A stretch of 6,870 nucleotides of DNA from Bacillota bacterium. Its GTDB lineage: Bacteria; Bacillota; Clostridia; Clostridiales; Clostridiaceae. The first letter of the stretch is position 1. Each line of letters starts with the position of its first letter. The stretch covers positions 4,111 through 10,980 of the forward strand of contig JAJYBA010000039.1 in NCBI GenBank assembly GCA_021779235.1, written 5' to 3'. Positions 5,765 to 6,870 of this stretch are shown piece by piece. Below the pieces are notes generated by a model. The model was not told the origin of the DNA. It saw only the letters and a list, made by a program, of their open reading frames with translations, and searched no databases. The position numbers were made by a program, and so were the translations under genes.

Positions 5765-6078
5765 CATGAAGATGAAAGTATGTAGGAGTGTGGGGGATAG
5801 TATATAATGAGTTTTACAGACTCTTAGTTTATGTAATGAAAAATTTCCGTAAGCAGGCTAGGAAGGCCTGCTAGCACTTCTGAGACAGGACGTCGAATAA
5901 GTGCGCATAACAATTGAGAATTGTTATGTCCCCCTAAGGAATACCCAGAGGATAGGAAATTTTTCATGGAATAAGCTTAGAGTCTATTAACGAATTTTCT
6001 ACTATCAGCCCTTCTGCATTCCTCTTGGGCACTAAACAATTATTAATTGTTTAGCATCCTACATACCGAACCTTCATG
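5765..6078 (+). ncRNA. Complex structured non-coding RNA candidate, class not recognised
   Basis: A nested set of complementary segments folds this stretch into a multi-branched RNA. Outer helices are 5765-5771/6072-6078, 5778-5787/6057-6066 (10 perfect bp) and 5796-5802/6000-6006. A long coaxial helix follows: 5818-5832/5971-5985 (15 positions, one T-T mismatch, one U-G), a symmetric 3x3 loop (5833-5835/5968-5970), then 5836-5848/5955-5967 (13 perfect bp). Inside it are hairpins 5852-5858/5866-5872, 5874-5879/5899-5904 and 5906-5914/5920-5928. On the 3' side are 6008-6011/6027-6030 and 6032-6041/6045-6054. GGGGGA (5792-5797) can pair with UCCCCC (5929-5934) as a pseudoknot. The + strand is favoured: unpaired segments are purine-rich, the U-G pair works only on +, and a TATAAT lies just upstream. 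It is GC-richer than its surroundings and encodes no credible protein. It resembles no tmRNA, RNase P, SRP or riboswitch motif I know; a clostridial class such as raiA is possible but unproven. Confidence 0.65.
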
Positions 6079-6102
6079 GGATGGTTTATGATATTTGAGT
6101 AG

Positions 6103-6870
6103 TTATAATTTATTTTTTAATGGAAGCCCAATGCTTATCTTGGTTCCCATTTCAGGTCTGCTTTCTACTACAATGGAGCCATTATGTTTACCAATAATCC
6201 ATTTTGCTATAGATAATCCAAGGCCTGTTCCACCACTTTCTTTTGTTCTGGACTTATCGCATCTATAAAACCTATTGAAAATATAAGGAAGATCCTCTTT
6301 AGGAATACCTATTCCTGTATCTATAATTTCTAGCATCAAATTCTTCTTTTTAATATAGCTATTTAGCGTAATACTTCCAGCACTAGGGGTATATTTTATG
6401 CTATTATCAATAAAAACTCTTAATGCTTGTTTAAGTAATTTTTTATCTGCATAAATAGAAGTTTTTTCATTTACATCATTTTTAATTTCATGGGAAGTAT
6501 CAATTAATTTTGTTTCTTTTATAATTTCTTCAATTAAGTCATTAATATAAAAACTTTCTTTTTCTATTTTTTGTGTGTTTTTATCACTTCTTGCAAGAAA
6601 TAAAAGTTTTTCTACTAGCTGTTGCATATCCTCAGCTTCACTCTTGATAGCTGTAATTGCTTCATCTAATACCTCTTTATCATCTTTTCCCCAACGGTAC
6701 AGCATATTTGCATAGCCTTGAATAACAGCTATTGGGGTTCTAAGCTCATGAGAAGCATCTGATACGAACTGGTTTTGCAGTTCATAAGAGGCTTGAATAC
6801 CATCCAGCATTTTATTAATAGTTTCAGCTAAATCTTTTAGTTCGTCCTTAGAAATACTAACATTTAATCT
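6103..6870 (-). CDS. Sensor histidine kinase, C-terminal part (cut by the window edge)
   Basis: The reading frame stays open to the right edge, so this is the 3' part of a larger gene; 255 residues are visible, counted from 6870. An internal ATG at 6808-6810 is not the real start, because the 20 codons before it encode the end of a HAMP linker (DELKDLAETINKML). The dimerisation/phosphotransfer domain follows, with the H-box SHELRTP and phospho-accepting H41. The ATPase domain shows an N-box (FIDNSIKYTP, 153-162), G1 (DTGIGIP, 184-190), F-box (FNRFYR, 198-203) and G2 (GGTGLGLS, 213-220), all intact. It is therefore a membrane-anchored kinase whose sensor and transmembrane parts lie outside the window, and its response regulator is probably upstream too. 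The signal it senses cannot be inferred. No clear terminator follows on -; its 3' end lies 24 bases from the structured RNA element, on the opposite strand. Confidence 0.93.
   Translation of the reverse strand, partial: RLNVSISKDELKDLAETINKMLDGIQASYELQNQFVSDASHELRTPIAVIQGYANMLYRWGKDDKEVLDEAITAIKSEAEDMQQLVEKLLFLARSDKNTQKIEKESFYINDLIEEIIKETKLIDTSHEIKNDVNEKTSIYADKKLLKQALRVFIDNSIKYTPSAGSITLNSYIKKKNLMLEIIDTGIGIPKEDLPYIFNRFYRCDKSRTKESGGTGLGLSIAKWIIGKHNGSIVVESRPEMGTKISIGLPLKNKL

Noticed and set aside
5766..5806. Small ORF starting ATGAAGATGAAA in the RNA region
   Set aside because: It has only 13 codons, no ribosome binding site, and lies within strongly paired RNA stems.
5765..6078. Identification of the RNA element as tmRNA, RNase P RNA, SRP RNA, 6S RNA, T-box or a known riboswitch
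   Set aside because: Signature strings I know for these (for example the tmRNA acceptor end, the SRP GGAAGGAAGCAGC-type loop, the T-box GGGTGGNACC, TPP and cobalamin boxes) are absent. No gene follows on + that a riboswitch could control.
5765..6078. Group I intron or IStron remnant
   Set aside because: No recognisable P/Q/R/S core strings, no interrupted flanking gene, and no transposase or homing endonuclease fragment were seen. It stays only as a test in the RNA search.

Overview
The window looks like chromosomal (or megaplasmid) DNA of a solvent- or alcohol-forming Clostridium. It is very AT-rich, its genes use A/T-ending codons and strong GGAGG-type ribosome binding sites, and it carries a clostridial-type AdhE together with a UvsE repair nuclease of the kind found in spore-forming Firmicutes. 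No species can be fixed from this alone.

Layout, left to right. (1) A small DUF1097 membrane protein on + (2-514) converges on uvsE on - (619-1581); they share one bidirectional terminator (568-607). (2) About 1.06 kb of AT-rich non-coding DNA separates uvsE from the divergent adhE. It holds a terminator-like hairpin with no gene in front of it (2094-2127), a CcpA-like dyad (2293-2306), a strong extended -10 promoter (2364-2393) overlapped by a Rex-like operator (2382-2399), and then a ~244-nt untranslated leader with a perfect 16-bp stem-loop (2469-2518). (3) adhE (2644-5226) is intact and appears monocistronic, since an 18-bp hairpin terminator follows at once. (4) Next is ~880 bp without protein genes: a 230-bp imperfect palindrome (5289-5518), an AT-rich spacer, and a compact, highly structured RNA-like element (about 5765-6078). 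(5) The right edge is the 3' part of a sensor histidine kinase on -, cut by the window end.

The four protein genes do not form one pathway. AdhE regenerates NAD+ by reducing acetyl-CoA (and probably butyryl-CoA) to alcohol; the Rex-like and CcpA-like sites would tie it to NADH/NAD+ ratio and carbon supply. UvsE repairs UV-damaged DNA, and the kinase is half of an unseen two-component system.

The most notable item is the nested fold at 5765-6078. It has about nine mutually compatible helices, including a 31-position coaxial helix with a symmetric G-A/U-G/A-G internal loop, and a possible GGGGGA/UCCCCC pseudoknot. It stands alone between two convergent genes, so it is more likely a free-standing non-coding RNA than a riboswitch. 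I could not match it to a known class from memory.
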